Source: Triglochin maritima (taxonomy: Eukaryota > Streptophyta > Magnoliopsida > Alismatales > Juncaginaceae). From it: a stretch of 64,000 nt of DNA. The stretch spans positions 22,174,501 to 22,238,500 of the forward strand of contig OY821787.1 of NCBI GenBank assembly GCA_963682175.1. Direction: 5' to 3'. The stretch's first letter is position 1. Every line of letters starts with the position of its first letter. The notes below the pieces were generated by a model. The model was not told where the DNA came from and did no database searches. It saw only the letters and a list, made by a program, of their open reading frames with translations. Shown in pieces: positions 45,580 to 58,884 of the stretch. A program made the translations under genes and the position numbers.

Positions 45580-46974
45580 TGTTGAACGTTTTATATTAAA
45601 CCGCAAGTGCACGACCGCGTTGAAGCGGTGGCAAATACGGGTCGTCCTTGGGGAGTTGAGCAGCCTCTCGTTTGCACGAAATCAAGTGGTGAAAAAAATG
45701 AAAGAGAGTTTGGATTTTGCTACGCTACGCTACACTACGAAGTATGAAATGCGAAAAAAAGCAACAAACGATTAACTAAAAGTAAACTAAGAACGAAAGA
45801 CGAGTGCTGGAATTCAGAAATGGAAAACCCCTAAGGGGTGGAGTGAGTGCACACATGCAAAGAGGTGGGTCATGAACACATTCTTTAAGCACAAATGAAG
45901 GTGGTGTTATCATGCATAGGAAGTGTCTAAATGTTATGGCAAAACCTATCAATCTATTCACCAACCTAGTTGATTAACATATACATATACAAGTTGTTTA
46001 TTTCATAACCTAAACAAGCATGAGAGGTGTCTAATCATTTTGGCAAAACTCATCAAGTTATAAATTCTATCCTATACAAGCAAGCATACATTCATGTTTT
46101 ATCAACACATTGGAAATAAAGCATTCATTCCATTCTCTAATGCAGGTATGAACATCTACTCCACCCCCCAAAGCGGATGGAACTACTCGCTACACATTAC
46201 ACTAATTATTGAACTAAGAAAGGAAAGCATATTAACTAAGCTAGATTTAATAAAAGACAATTAAACTAAAGCATGCACAAACAATAAAAGAAGAACAAAA
46301 CAAAGAAACTTTATTGATAAAATGACTCACATTTCAAGTAGCATCCTCCTACTTTAGTGTGTGCTTCAAGGCCTCACTTCTAGTAGGAAGAATAGCCACT
46401 TTAAATATGTAGTGATTACAATAGAAGGTGAAGAGTTCTATTTATAGCCATATAAAAAGGAAATCCAGGACAATCCCTCGATGTGAGACTAAACAAATAC
46501 CAGAAATGGACTAAATACACACTAATACGCGACCCACCAAAATCTTAGCGGATTTGGGCCAAAACAGACCTCCAATTAGTTGTCTTCGGCTGCTAATTGG
46601 CGGTCTATAGGGTTCAGATCTCGCTAAGTTTTCTTCTGGGCTTTTCTGGATGTCTTTGGTGATCTTTGATGCATCTACTTTGCTTGCTCGAGCTCCGACC
46701 CGACTAGAATTGCCAAAATACTCCCCATTATGGTGTGGAGTATTTTGTTTTTCTCTTTGGTCCTTCGGTCTTATGTTCATGTCCTTCACCATTGCATCAT
46801 ACTCCCCAAATCTCACAATTCAGTCCTTTTTCCCAGCTTTTGGGTCCTTTTATGCTTCATCTCTTCAAACCTATTTATTTCTGAAATTCAAACATAAAAC
46901 TCGTAACATAGCATTGTTTAGGTGAAAGATAATGGATATAAGGTGCAAATATGAGCATGAAATGATGTCAATCA
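45580..46974 (-). repeat. 3' LTR of element D (1395 bp)
   Basis: TGTTGAACG to GTCAATCA. Palindromes at 46569 and 46590 (21 bp apart, first degraded). Confidence 0.93.
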
Positions 46975-48523
46975 AATACTCCCACACCTAACTTTTGCTA
47001 GTCCCGAGCAAAACAAAGAAAGAGAAAAGCATACGAAAAACAAGAAATCCTGACTCACTTTCGTAGGAATCACGGTTGCACTTAGCACGTGCAACAAGTC
47101 GTTAAACGTCCTTGTCGCCAAGGAAGAGTGTTGTGTCCTGATGGTTTTCAGCGGATATACCCACAAAATCCGAACAAGATTCATTAATCAATCTAGCTAC
47201 ACGACTCGTTGGACTCATTTTTGCCGATCATGGGATGCGGTAATACTACAGGTCGACTCTATATATGTAATCGGTCCACACACCTAGCCTAATGAATTAT
47301 TCGCAAAAGTTAGTCAAGGACTTAAGTGAAAGACATGGGCAAACTTAACTTCTGAATGTGATACAATGTGATAAGTCCATTTTGGTTCTTATTTGACATT
47401 TTTTTTTCTTTTTCTTTGGAGCAGTTTATTGGTTGGTGTTTGATTCTCCTACGGTCAGATTTTGTGTATCATTGCCTATGAGGGCTTACACTATCACGCA
47501 CACCTTCCCCCAAATCTCCACATAAGGCGATCCCTACCACACGTGTAACGGGAGTTCGGTCCGTGCATCCCAAGTCAGATGACTCGAAAGCACCCGGCAC
47601 AAAGTCCCCTCAGACCTACTTTCCTGAGTGATAGCAGCCGTGCGAGAAGAGAGAACACCACTTATTTTTTTATCTACATGGGAACGAAAACCCCTACACT
47701 TAAGTTTCGCAAAAAGAGATTAAGGGCCCTTGACTACGATAAACTTCCTTATACTAACAGACACGAATTATTTGACTCACAAGGTTCAGGGTAGACTTCT
47801 TTAAATGTTTGAGTACTGAAACCCTATGATTACACGCCCTGGAGGGAAAACCGGGGTGCATCCTAACGACTCTATAAGACCTAATGCCAGTAAACTAGAT
47901 ATCCTAATACATCAAGTTCAAGACAATTTTGGGAGCGTTCTTTTTACTTTGCCTCTCAACGGTTTTGCACATACTAAACATACGCAAAACCTACAAAAAC
48001 ATTTTTTTCGCAAACACATGAAGATTTTGAAAGAAATGTGAAAATTTTAAAGCACTAGGCAAGCAAAAGAAGACAACTCACCCAAGGATCATGGCAAACA
48101 TATATATCGATATTAAATGCAGCACACTAACATGACGCTATCAATACACACAAAAGAAATCAAAGGAAAAAGACTCAACTATGTACACACGTAAAACACC
48201 CCCCCCCCCCACACCGACTTCATGCATTGTCCTTAATGAATGTGAGCATGATACTACATGGATTTTTGCATGAAAAAGGTAAGATCTCACCAACATGAAG
48301 TGCAACAGGAAGTTCATGGTTATAGCGATGACCACAAACCCGAATTCGCATAAAACATGTGAGATACTGAAGAAGGGAGACAAATACGTGAAGAAATGGG
48401 GCCCAAGTACACAAGGGTTGGGACCCACAACAACCAATGCTCGCTCATGTAGTCTTTTATTACACTTTTTTTCTTTTTTTTCATGATATATACAGCAACA
48501 ATGATATTCTCATAATCATTTGG
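46975..48523 (-). other. Element D purine tract and 3' untranslated region
   Basis: Purine tract 46975-46992 (one substitution, ACTCCC). HP2 47075-47095 (GTTGCAC/GTGCAAC). HP1 47109-47124 with a 6-bp stem TCCTTG/CAAGGA and loop GCGA. A run of C lies near 48201. Confidence 0.72.
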
Positions 48524-51500
48524 TCAAGAAACATCAAATGAGAACATCAAGCCATGAGGACCAGAGACTTGCCGAGATGGGCAAACTTCACTGGTACTCT
48601 GAGGTGTCTTGAGGGGTGAAAGGTCAAAGCTGAAAGGCTCGAACCCCTCATGATAATGGTTGGGTGTGGGCAACATGAATGAATGAAGTTGTGTTGCCTC
48701 ACTAGGGTTTAGTTGCTCATCGAACAAAACCCTCCAACCAATAGGTGGGTGCATCGGAATGAGTTCCTCAAGCTCATTCGATGGATGCAGTAGACCTGCA
48801 TCACTAAGAATGGGTCTTCTCCCCAAGTCATCCAACAAGGACCTCCCACCATCGTTTAGATCATCAAGCATAAACTCGGTCATAGATGGGTCCTTGTTGG
48901 AGTCAATATGAAGCTCAAATGGCTCAATGGCCATGGGACATGAGGTAGAGACACCTTCTGGTATAGGCATATGATGAGGTGTCGCACTCTCAATAGTACT
49001 CTCAACTGAATCACGCAACGAACACTCCTTTTGGACATTTATGTTTGATGCCAGCTCACTCTGTTGCATTGCAAAGACAGGCAATGAGTTTTCGCTGGCC
49101 CCACAAACATTCTCAATTGGTTGCATTGGGGTTATGGGTGTTCGTTGATTTTGTGGTGCTTTCTCCAATTTGCGGATGAGATTTAGATTTAAAGGTTGAT
49201 CCATGGGCTCCTGTTGCCTACCAGAGTTGATCACATGAAACTCGGCACTCATGTTACCGAATGAGAGCTTCATGAGACCATTTCTACAATTAATTAAGGC
49301 GTTGGAAGTTGCCAGAAATGGTCTACCCAAAATCAAAGGTATTTGAGAGTGGGTGTTCGCAACAGGATTTGTATCGAAGACAACAAAATCGACTGGAAAT
49401 ATAAAATCTCAAACTTTGATAAGCACGTCCTCGAAAATCCCCTTTAGAATACGAATGGATCCATCCGCCAATTGGAGGGTCATCTCAGTTGGTTTCAATT
49501 CTCCCAAATTTAACTATTGATAAACAGAAAATGGGAGGATATTGACCGCTGATCCTAAATCAAGCAAAACATTACTCATGCTAGTGTCCCCTATCGTACA
49601 CTGAATAGTAGGACACCCAGGGTCCTTGTATTTTGTGTAGGCGGGATTGGACAAAAGTGAGCTTACATTTGAAGCCAAGAATGCTTTCTTAGGAACATTG
49701 GTCTTCCTCTTGGTTTTGCAGAGATCCTTCAACATTTTGGCATATTGAGGTATTTGTTGGATGACATCCAACAAGGGGATGTTAACCTTAACTTGCTTAA
49801 ACACCTCTAATATCTTGTCCATTGTGTCACTCTGCTTTTTGGTTAACCTACTTGGATAAGGAGCTTTTGGCAGGTAGGTTTTCTGCAGTGCCTGAGAAGG
49901 AAGCCTTGGTGTATTACCCTCACCCTCAGCCTCTTCTTCACCACCATTCCCACTAAGGGGCTGCATAGATGGTGGTGTTTGTGGAAAGGAAATGTGATTG
50001 TCAACCTATTTTCCATTCCTTATGGTCACAATGGAATTGGCACGGTGAACAGGTTCCTCCACAAGGTTCACTTGCCTCTCCATAGATACCACATTTTCAT
50101 TTTGCATGTGTTGTTGCTAGTACATGCGGTAGTTAGCCTCAGGCTGGCTAAGCAAAAACCCTCTCTCTCTTTCATGTACAGACTGAGCCAATTGGCCCAT
50201 CTGAAGCTCTAGAGATTTGATGGTCTGCTGATTTGAAGTGAGCACTTGACTTGTGGTTGACATAAATTTTTTCATTGAGTTTTAAATTCCACGAGTCAAG
50301 GTCTCAAGCGAATTGAATTGAGTTTCCATATTATTGGAATTTGGGAAACCCAATTGATTGGTGATTGGTGCTTGGGGTGGCTGATAAGATTGTGCATGCA
50401 TGGGAGGTTGGTATGATTGGTTAGGTGGTCGAGAAGAGTTTCAAGGACCACCTGGGGCATTATTTTGGTTCCATGAAAAATTGGGGTGGTTCCTCTATCC
50501 AGGATTATAAGATGATGAGTATGGGTCATTCCCAGCTCTGTTATAGATGACGTTGACATGTTCCATCTCAGGAGGAATGGACGCACACTCGCTTTCTACA
50601 TGACCTATCCTACCACATGAATGACAGGGAACACAACCAGAAGTGGACATGTGAGGTGCACTTTGTTGGTTTTGGAGCTCAATCGAATCCATACGGCGCA
50701 TAAAGGCCGCCATGCGTGCCTTGGTGGCCGTAGTGGTATCGATAGCAAATGCTGCACCCGATCTAGTCGAGTTTGCATTCGCGATCCTCACTCCTATACT
50801 AGATGATGCAGGTGGTTCCCTTACACTCTCCCATTGCATTGTTTTCTCAGCAAGGTCTTCTAGGAAAGCCCATGCCTCCCTTTCATCCTTTCCCAAGAAC
50901 TCTCCCTGACACATGGACTCAAGGAGCGTTCGGGACGAGATGTGAAGACCCTCATAAACAATCTGACAAAGACGCCACAACTCAATGCCATGGTGAGGGC
51001 ATGAGGAAAGTAGCTCCTTGAACCTCTCTAGATATGCATGAAATGTCTCGGTCTCAAGTTGATAGAACGAATTGATTTCGTTCCGCAATTTTTGAGTCCG
51101 ATGATTTGGGAAGTACTTCTTGAGGAATGCAGATTGAAACTCATCCCAAGTCTGAAAGGAATTCGCCTGGTTGCTGTACAACCACTTCTTGGCATCATCC
51201 TTCAGCGCAAAGTGGACAAGCCTAAGATGGATGGAGTCTGTGCTAAGTTGTTGCAGCTTGAACATAGCACAGACCTCCTCAAAATCCCTGAGAAAGATAT
51301 AGGGTCACCTTGGGTCACCTTTCCCAGTGAAATGAGGGAGCATGGAGATAAACTGAGGCTTAACCTCAAAATGATTCTCATTACCCTCTGGCAATACGAT
51401 GCATGAGGGTAGAGCAGTACGGCTCGGGAAGCATCGATCACGTACAGGTATGGGAGCGACAACTGGAAGCACAGGTGGAATAGGTGGGTCCAACAACTGC

Positions 51501-51643
51501 TCCTCCTCACGGAAATTAGCAGTCATTGAACCTGGACTGTGTGCGACACGAGAGGAGGAAGGCGTCGAGAAATCGACTACCGAAGCCGGATTGACAACGC
51601 TCCTCGTCAAACGACCCCTCTCGTCTCGTGTCCACGAAAGCAT
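48524..51643 (-). pseudogene. Element D gag-protease, one main frame with several stops
   Basis: Start MLSWTRDERGRLTRSV, gag domain, zinc knuckle CHSCGRIGHVESEC, protease DLGSAVNILP and ILGRPFLATSNAL, tail ELIPMHPPIGWRVLFDEQ, end MFSFDVS. The main pieces share one frame; it is closed by in-frame stops (near 51299, 50510, 50440, 49510, 49410 and others) rather than frameshifts. The stop near 51299 comes from a 9-base tandem duplication of the GGTGACCC region. Confidence 0.9.
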
Positions 51644-52719
51644 GCACAAAGGTGCACACACAAACCAAAACCTTTTTTTTCTTTTTTTAACAAAGAAAGT
51701 GCGTAGAGGAGAGACGGGGGAACACATGAGAGAAATAATGACTCAGTAGAGAAGGGAAGAAGTCCTTATGCTATGGCGGATGGGTACAGGTAGAAGCACA
51801 CAAGCAAACAAGGCTCAAGCAATCCTAAGGTCACTATAGGTCCTTACAGCTAGACGACGCCTAACTAAGAGGTCACACGGCCTCAACACGCCTCACCTCC
51901 CTACGACGAGGACCACAAAGCCCAGCAAGTGAGCCAAGATCCGGGGATCTCGTCTCTCCTACTATCGACCAAGTGGGCAACGTCGATCAGGGCATGACGG
52001 TCGGGACCGGATCGCTCTCCTAAGCACCCGAAATCCTTAGGGCCAATGTCTACTTGATTTTAAAAATTAGTCTCTAGAGTAGTGTGGTTTGTGGGGGCGA
52101 AGGAAAAGGTGATGAAATCCCCCACCTTATCTTTTATAGGACAGCCCCTCCTTAGTAGTGTTTTGGAGTCTAAATCTAACAATCAACTCTCCAAACAAAC
52201 GCTCAACTCACACATGTTTCAATGCACTGCCTACTAACTAAGGCATGTTCATACGAAATGCATGAATGAGAGTAGAAGGTGCGTACCTCACGACAGCACT
52301 CAGCAACTGAAAATAAAGCTAAAATGAAAGACAATATATATGCCTAAGTCACATACATGATGCATGACCTACACAAAAAGATGTCATAATCTTTTCCTTC
52401 GGGTTTTAGGGTCCAAGTTGGTTAAAGGAGGTTTGATTATTGATCTCGGAACAAACTATAAGTCAAAACATGCCAAATCAAGTCTCAGATCACTACATCA
52501 ATTATGTAAACACGCCACAAAAATAAGAGAGTAAAATGAGCTCACCAGACCGCCAAGTGTCGGTCTCCGGCCACTATTGGTGGTCTACAGTGCCTAGAAT
52601 GCCTCCAAATTTCTCCAGGTGTTCCTCCTGGCGACTCCAAGTCTCCTGAAACAAAGAAAAACTACAAAACACAAATTAAATCCACTCGAATTGTCCAAAC
52701 AAGAGTCTGGACTGGCACC
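51644..52719 (-). other. Leader of element D
   Basis: Conserved block at about 51835-52025 with inverted repeat AGATCC-GG-GGATCT at 51937-51950. Degraded paired palindromes begin at 52550 and 52571, still 21 bp apart. Confidence 0.6.
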
Positions 52720-52737
52720 TCCCCTGCAACGACGCCA
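52720..52737 (-). other. Primer binding site of element D, tRNA-Asp
   Basis: Plus strand TCCCCTGCAACGACGCCA, 16 of 18 matches to the tRNA-Asp 3' end. Confidence 0.87.
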
Positions 52738-52743
52738 AAAACT

Positions 52744-54132
52744 TGTTGAACGTTTTATATTAAACCGCAAGTGCACGGCCACGTTGAAGCGGTGACAAAT
52801 ATGGGTCATCCTCAGGGTGGTGAGCAGCCTCTCGTTTGCACGAAATCAAGTGGCGAAAAAATGGAAGAGAGTTTGGATTATGCTACGCTACACTACGAAG
52901 TATGAAATGCGAAAGAAAGCAACAAACGATTAACTAAAAGTAAACTAAGAACGAAAGACGAGTGATGGAATTCAGAAATGGAAAAGCCCTAAGGGGTGGA
53001 GTGAGTGCACGCATGCAAAGAGGTGGGTGATGAACACATTCTTTAAGCACAAATGAAGGTGGTGTTATCATCCATAGGAAGTGTCTAAATGTTATGGCAA
53101 AACCTATCAATCTATTCACCAACCTAGTTGATTAACATTTACATATACAAGTACTTTATTTCAGAGCCTAAACAATAATGAGAGGTGTCTAATCATTTTG
53201 GCAAAACTCATCAAGTTATAAATTCTATCCTAAACAAGCAAGCATACATTCATGTTTTATCAACACATTGGTAATAAAGCATTCATTCCATTCTCTAATG
53301 CATGTATGAACATCTACTCCACCCCCCAAAGGGGATGGAACTACTCACTACACATTACACTAATTATTAAACTAAGAAAGGAAAGCATACTAACTAAGCT
53401 AGATTTAATAAAAGACAATTAAACTAAAGCATGCACAAACAATAAAAGAAGAACAAAACAAAGAAACTTTATTGATAAAATGACTCACATTTCAAGTAGC
53501 ATCCTCCTACTTTAGTGTGTGCTTCAAGGCCTCACTTCTAGTAGGAAGAATAGCCACTTAAAATATGGTGTGATTACAATAGAAGGTGAAGAGTTCTATT
53601 TATAGCCATTGAAAAAGGCAATCCGGGACAATCCCCCAATGTGGGACTAAACAAATCCCAGAAATGGACTAAATACACACTAATACGCGAACCACCAGAA
53701 TCTTAGCGGATTTGGGCCAAAACAGACCACCAATTAGTGGTATTGGACGGCTAATTGGCGGTCTATATGGTTTGGATCTCGCTAAGTTTTCTTCTGGTCT
53801 TTTCTGGATGTCCTTGGTGATATTTGATACATCTACTTTGCTTGCTCGAGCTCCGACCCTACTAGAATTGCCAAAATACTCCCCATGATGGTGTGGAGTA
53901 TTTTGTTTTGCTCTTTGGTCCTTCGGTCTTACATTCAGGTACTTCTCCCTTGCATCTTAGTCCCCAAATCTCACAATTCAGTCATTTTTCCCAGCTTTTG
54001 GGTCGTTTTACGCTTCATGTATTCAAACCTATTTATTTCTGAAATTCAAACATAAAACTCGTAACATAGCATTGTTTAGGTGAAAGATAATGGATATAAG
54101 GTGCAAATATGAGCATAAATTGATGTCAATCA
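52744..54132 (-). repeat. 5' LTR of element D (1389 bp)
   Basis: TGTTGAACG to GTCAATCA, followed by the ATACG duplication. TATA 53596-53604 and USE variant 53637-53647, 32 apart. Confidence 0.93.
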
Positions 54133-54137
54133 ATACG

Positions 54138-54561
54138 CGACCCACCAAAATCTTAGCGGATTTGGGCCAAAACAGACCGCCAATTGGCGGTCTATATGGT
54201 CCGGATCACGCTGGATTTTATTCTGGGCTTTTCCGGATGTCTTTCTTGGTCTTTGATGCATCTACTTCACTTGTTGGAGCTCCGACCGGAATAGAATTGC
54301 CAAAATACTCCCCATGATGGTGTGGAGTTTTATGTTTTGCTCTTTGGTCCTTCGGTCTTAGGTTCAGGTCCTTCTCCCTTGTATCTTAGTCCCCAGGTCT
54401 CACATTTAAGTCCTTTTTCCCTGCTTTTGGGTCTTTTCATGCTTCATCTCTTCAAACCTATTTATTTCTGAAATTCAAAGATAAAACTTTTCACATAGCA
54501 TTTCTTAGGCGTAAGATAATGGATATAAGATACAAATATAAGCATGAAATGATGTCAATCA
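54138..54561 (-). repeat. 5' LTR of element C, second part
   Basis: Resumes with CGACCCACC after the duplication and ends GTCAATCA. It contains one palindrome CCGCCAATTGGCGG at 54177-54190. Confidence 0.9.
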
Positions 54562-55149
54562 CACCGACCGAACTCCTCTTACACAAGTGGTAGGGATCGC
54601 CCTATGTGGTGATTTGGAGGAAGGTGTGCGTGATAGCGTAAGTCATCATAGGTAATGAGGCATGAAACCCAGCCTTGGGAGAATTAAACACCGACTAGTA
54701 TAAAAAAAGGTAATACAAATAAAAATCATAATGGAGTTTATAAGATGTATCACTTGAGGATACTGAGGATATTATGGTCTTTCGCTTATGTACTTAATCA
54801 ACTTGCGTGAATGGTTCATTAGGCTAGGTGTGTGGACAAGATACATATAGAGAGTTGGCCCGTAGGATTACCGTGTCCAATGATCGACAAAAATTGGTCC
54901 GGCGAGTCGTGTTGCTAGTTGAATAATGCATCAATGTTTGAATTTTGTGTGTATATCCACTGAAAACCCTGAGGAGACACCACTCCTTGGCGAAAAGGAT
55001 GTTTAACGACTTATTGCACGTGCTAAGTGCAACCGTGATTCCTACGAAAGTGAGTTAGGATTTCCCCATTTTTCGTATGTTTTCCTTTCTTTCATTTTTC
55101 TCTTTCTTTGTTTTGCTCTGGACTAGCACAAGGTAAGTGCAGGGGTATT
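54562..55149 (+). other. Element E 3' untranslated region, second part, and purine tract
   Basis: Continues from CACCGACCGAACTCC. HP1 remnant 54984-54999 with loop GCGA, HP2 55013-55033, purine tract TAAGTGCAGGGGTATT at 55134-55149. Confidence 0.8.
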
Positions 55150-56374
55150 TGATTAGTAGCATATCATACATCGCATTCATGATATATATCCTTTACTTTG
55201 CCCCTAAAATTGTGCTACTCGAGTGTTGTTGTAGTGTTTCAGGTATTAGGTAATAAAGAAGAGAAAAAGGAACAAAAATGACCTAAATGCAACAAGAATG
55301 GACTAAATGGAAGACTTTCGGACCCATTTGTAATGCACAAGGAGTGGATTGCAAATCAGGAAGGACCCAAGTGAAAATCTGGGGGACCTGATTGGGAAAT
55401 GCAAACTATTAAGAAATCGGGACTGATCGGGTGCAAACGATCCTCCACTGGCGGATCATATTGGTCCAATTGGTCCCCAATTTCTCCCGTGACTCAGACT
55501 TGATTAATTGGGTGCACCAAATTCAAGAGAAAGTTATGAAAGCCGTCAGATTGCTCCCAGATCCATCCAAACCCTTATTTCTTCTGTAAATACCATTGTA
55601 ATCCCTCCTCTCCACCTCTTCTTCCTCCTTTCCCCATTGGGGGTGGAGATGAGATGAGTAGAGAGTAGTCCATCCCCATTGGGGCATGGAGAGGAAGGTG
55701 ATTTGAACATGTGTTGGATTAGTGTGTGCGTTATTCCTATCCTTTGAACTTCATATGCTTTCCATAATAACCTATTGGAATTTCACTCTTATCTTTGATG
55801 TGCTAATGCTCTTGATTTAAGCTTAGCACATGCATAGATTAATTGGGCCTATTTTATGGGGAATGATGACGTGAGGATAAGGATGGTGAGGAAGAAGGAA
55901 ACAAGACACGTACATGCATGTGCTCATGTTGGCTTTATCCAAATTATTGTCTTGTATGTTTTAATGTGGATACATAGTTGCATTTGAGTCATTTTTCGTG
56001 TGAATATATTATCTTCATTTCAATTTTTGTCTTGTATGTTTTAATGATAATGTCTTATCTTATTTCATGTGGAGGCAAAGTTGGATTTGAGTTTTATGGA
56101 TTTCATGTATGAAAGGTTTTGATGAGCACAAATAAACACACACAATACACACAGTTTCATTCCGCATTCTTTCTCTACCCCCTAAGGGGTTAGTTTATTG
56201 ATCACTTTTTCTGCTTTCACACGCATTGTCATTTAATTTTGATCACATCTCTCCCTTCTTCTCCACCACTCGAGTATCGTGAATCTGATTCACACGCGCT
56301 CCCTATGGACCGACCCTTACTTGCCACCGCTTCAACGCGACCGTGCACTTGCGGTATTTTAACTGATTCAACCA
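55150..56374 (+). repeat. 3' LTR of element E (family 2, 1225 bp)
   Basis: TGATTAGTAGC to ACTGATTCAACCA. A related but different palindrome, GATCCTCCACTGGCGGATC, lies near 55439. Confidence 0.87.
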
Positions 56375-57160
56375 AAGACCTTTCTTGTCAACATGAGGAT
56401 TTATCGTCTGATATCGAACACCACCACATACACAAATTCAAAGCACAATCTTTCAAAGTCAATCTCCTAGTTAGTGTGAGGGAGTTGAAGCTTCAATTCA
56501 CGATCACTTGATGGAGGATTCAATTCAAATTGAGAATAGCATGGACAGATTTCATTATGAGTTGGCATAAGATTGTGCCTTATCTTTTTGTCCTATGGCT
56601 CTTGAGCCACATGATCTTAATATGGTGCCTCTTAAGGACTCACCTTTGGTGTAGCAAAAGCTCCCTAATACCCTTAATTTCATACGAGTTGATGAGAGTT
56701 TGTCTCTCACTATTGTTCCTGATCATCTTGAAAATGAAGGGACACCAAATAACAACATTCCTATGATGGTATTGGGAGTTCCTTAGAGGATACCTTGGGT
56801 AAAAGAGCCACTTTCTGTTTTCTTGGTGCATCGGGCGCGGATAATGATGTTGTTGGCCTCATTCTGGCACGCCAGCCTGTTGGTTGGAGAGTTTGGATTG
56901 ACAATCATAACTTCAATACCGTAACGGGAGAAACTCTTCTTCCGAAACTTCAATACCAAACTCTTCAAAGGTTTGTGCTCCTTAAGTTTGATGCTTTGAA
57001 TCAGACACATTTTGCATCTTGATCATGAACCTATCCTTGCATCTTGTGCATTTTATAAGGAGGGCCACTAATGAGTATTTTATCCCTACGTGGTGTCATC
57101 TTCCCATTCCTATTACAATGACCCACTTTTGAGGTTCCTATTCGATGTCCTCTAACAAAT
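56375..57160 (+). pseudogene. Element F gag-pro C-terminal remnant
   Basis: Short frames with stops that still show CPMALEPHDLNMVPL and LARQPVGWRVWIDN, matching the tail of the other gag-pro genes (MAIEPFEL and HPPIGWRV). It ends near FDVL. This copy has a single ALEPHDL unit, the motif that is tandemly expanded in element A. The upstream protease and gag are missing, cut by element E. Confidence 0.75.
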
Positions 57161-57612
57161 GACAATGGGAGCTTATTTTTGTACATAGTTATATTTGAAA
57201 AAAAATAAAAAATCCAAGAGTGAGCATAGGTTGTTGAGGGGCCCAACCCTTGTGTATTTGGGCCCCATTTGTTTCACCTATTTGTCTCCCTTCTTAAGTA
57301 TCTCACAGGTTTTTGGGAATTCGGGTATATGTCCATCCACCTAACCGGGAACTTCCTTTTGCGCTTTACGTTGGTGAGAACTTTTATTTTTCATGCATTA
57401 ATCCATGTAGTATCATACTCACATTCATTGAGGACAATGCATGAAGTGAGTGTGGGGGTGTTTTACGTGTGTACATAGTCGAGTCTTTTGTCTTTTCTTT
57501 TGTTTTTTGCATTGTTATTGTCATGATAGTGTGCTACAATTGTTATTCATATATTTGCTATACCAAGATCCTTGGGTGACTTGTCCTCTATTGTTTGCCT
57601 GGGACTTTATTG
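57161..57612 (+). other. Element F 3' untranslated region, first part
   Basis: Colinear with 30500-30930 of B: GGGCCCAACCCTTGTGTA, ACAATGCATGAAGTGAGTG. The last ~80 bases (57534-57612) recur at 59708-59790. Confidence 0.75.
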
Positions 57613-57641
57613 TCATTTTTTTGCTTTTACTTTATTGTCTT

Positions 57642-58726
57642 TTTTTTGCAAACCAAAAGGGAGGCTTAGCCTCCAAAAATTGTATTACTATGGAACTGTT
57701 TACATCTACCAAAATTTGTTCATTTAGTTCCTGGGCGTATGCCACATGCATAACCGGTTTCTCCCTACCACCTATTTGTACTCACGTGAAGGTCAAGTAG
57801 TATAAGGAAATAATTACATCTCATCAAATTTCAGAAGTTGGAATTAGTTCCAAGTATCCTGAAAATGTCTCGCTTCTCCTTCATCTTTGGCGAGTTTGAA
57901 TGCTTGATAGCTCATGCTCCGGATTATATCTTTGACTACAGCAATGGTAGCTTGCGGTTGCTGCCTCTCGCCCTAAAAAATCCTACGGTTCCGCTCATGC
58001 CAGCATTCATATATCGTAGCACTTACCACCGACTTTCTGACCACTTTGTCAAGTCGGCTTCCACTCGAATGTGAAAGTCGCAAGACCTCACTCTCTAAAC
58101 CACTTGCTGCAGTTTGGTGGAGCGGCATGAGGTTGAGGAGACGCCTCCACACCTCCTTTGTGTATTGAAAATTCCAGAAAAGATGCTCCATGTCTTCCTC
58201 TTGGTCTTGACATAGCACACAAGTTGGGTCTAGATTTACGCCTCGCTTTATCATTCGCCGCTTTGTGAGCAGACGCCCCTTCAAAGCTCGCCAAGCTGTG
58301 AGTGCGTGCTTTGGGACTGCAAATTTGTGTCATACCATCCCCGCCCAAGGGACTTTCCTGCTCGGTTTCCTCACCCAACTCCATACTTCCTTCATCCCAA
58401 GTGTTGCACCCGACCCATCTGGTCTAACCGGTCTATCCTCTCCTCCATGAATGCGCACTTGGCTTATCCTTGAGCAAACTTCTTCCATCCTGATGGATCG
58501 TGGGGGAGGGAGGTTCCACGACCCTTCTCTGATGAAGTACAACACCTTTACGTCCCAAGGAACCCCCAACTCGTATTGAAGCTGGTCACCCCAGCTTGTG
58601 CATTGAAATGGTTCACCACACCAAGGAAATTGGAAAAACCGAATCGCTTCCCCATTTCCCACCTAATATTGGATGTGTCTCCTAGCAATATCTCAGACTC
58701 GCAGCAGTCCTTGCCATGCCCATGTG
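57642..58726 (-). mobile_element. LINE 2: 5'-truncated L1-type LINE
   Basis: About 1.1 kb, flanked by TACTTTATTGTCTT at 57628-57641 and 58727-58740. The T-run at its left marks the 3' end. It starts in the last part of ORF2 and has the same 3' tail as LINE 1 (GCAAA, CAAAAGGGAGG, CCTC). Confidence 0.9.
57973..58726 (-). pseudogene. LINE 2 ORF2 C-terminal fragment (zf-RVT)
   Basis: Begins WAWQGLLRV, equivalent to WAWRGLMRV of LINE 1. It continues through the zf-RVT region with CVLCQDQEEDMEHLFW and ends near ECWHERNRRIF. One in-frame stop replaces the Trp of the conserved GMVWHK. No reverse transcriptase core remains. Confidence 0.85.
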
Positions 58727-58740
58727 TACTTTATTGTCTT

Positions 58741-58880
58741 GTATGTTTTAATGATATGATCTTATCTTATTTCATGTGGAGGCAATGTTGGATTTAGTTT
58801 TATGATTTCATGCACGACATGTTGTGAGGAGCATAATTGAACACACACACACACACATCTTTATATTCACATTACTTCTC
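58741..58880 (+). repeat. Family-2 LTR fragment
   Basis: GTATGTTTTAATGATATG to ACCCCCTATGGGG matches 56040-56190. It includes an (AC)n run at about 58839-58856. The right edge joins an inverted family-1 LTR at a shared palindromic CCCC/GGGG motif. Confidence 0.75.
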
Positions 58881-58884
58881 TACC

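Larger units (their letters stand above)
45580..54132 (-). mobile_element. Element D: gag-pro gypsy element inside the LTR of element C
   Basis: 8553 bp: 3' LTR 45580-46974, purine tract 46975-46992, 3' region, gag-pro pseudogene 48524-51643, leader, primer site 52720-52737, 5' LTR 52744-54132. Target duplication ATACG at 45575-45579 and 54133-54137, exact. C and D are close relatives, so a family member inserted into its own family's LTR. Confidence 0.95.
37515..54561 (-). mobile_element. Element C: gag-pro gypsy element, split by element D
   Basis: 3' LTR 37515-38912, purine tract 38913-38930, 3' region, gag-pro pseudogene 40487-43453, leader, degraded primer site 44601-44618, and 5' LTR 44625-45579 continuing at 54138-54561 after D. 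The target duplication is CACCA (37510-37514) versus CACCG (54562-54566), one base diverged; E continues on both sides. Confidence 0.9.
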
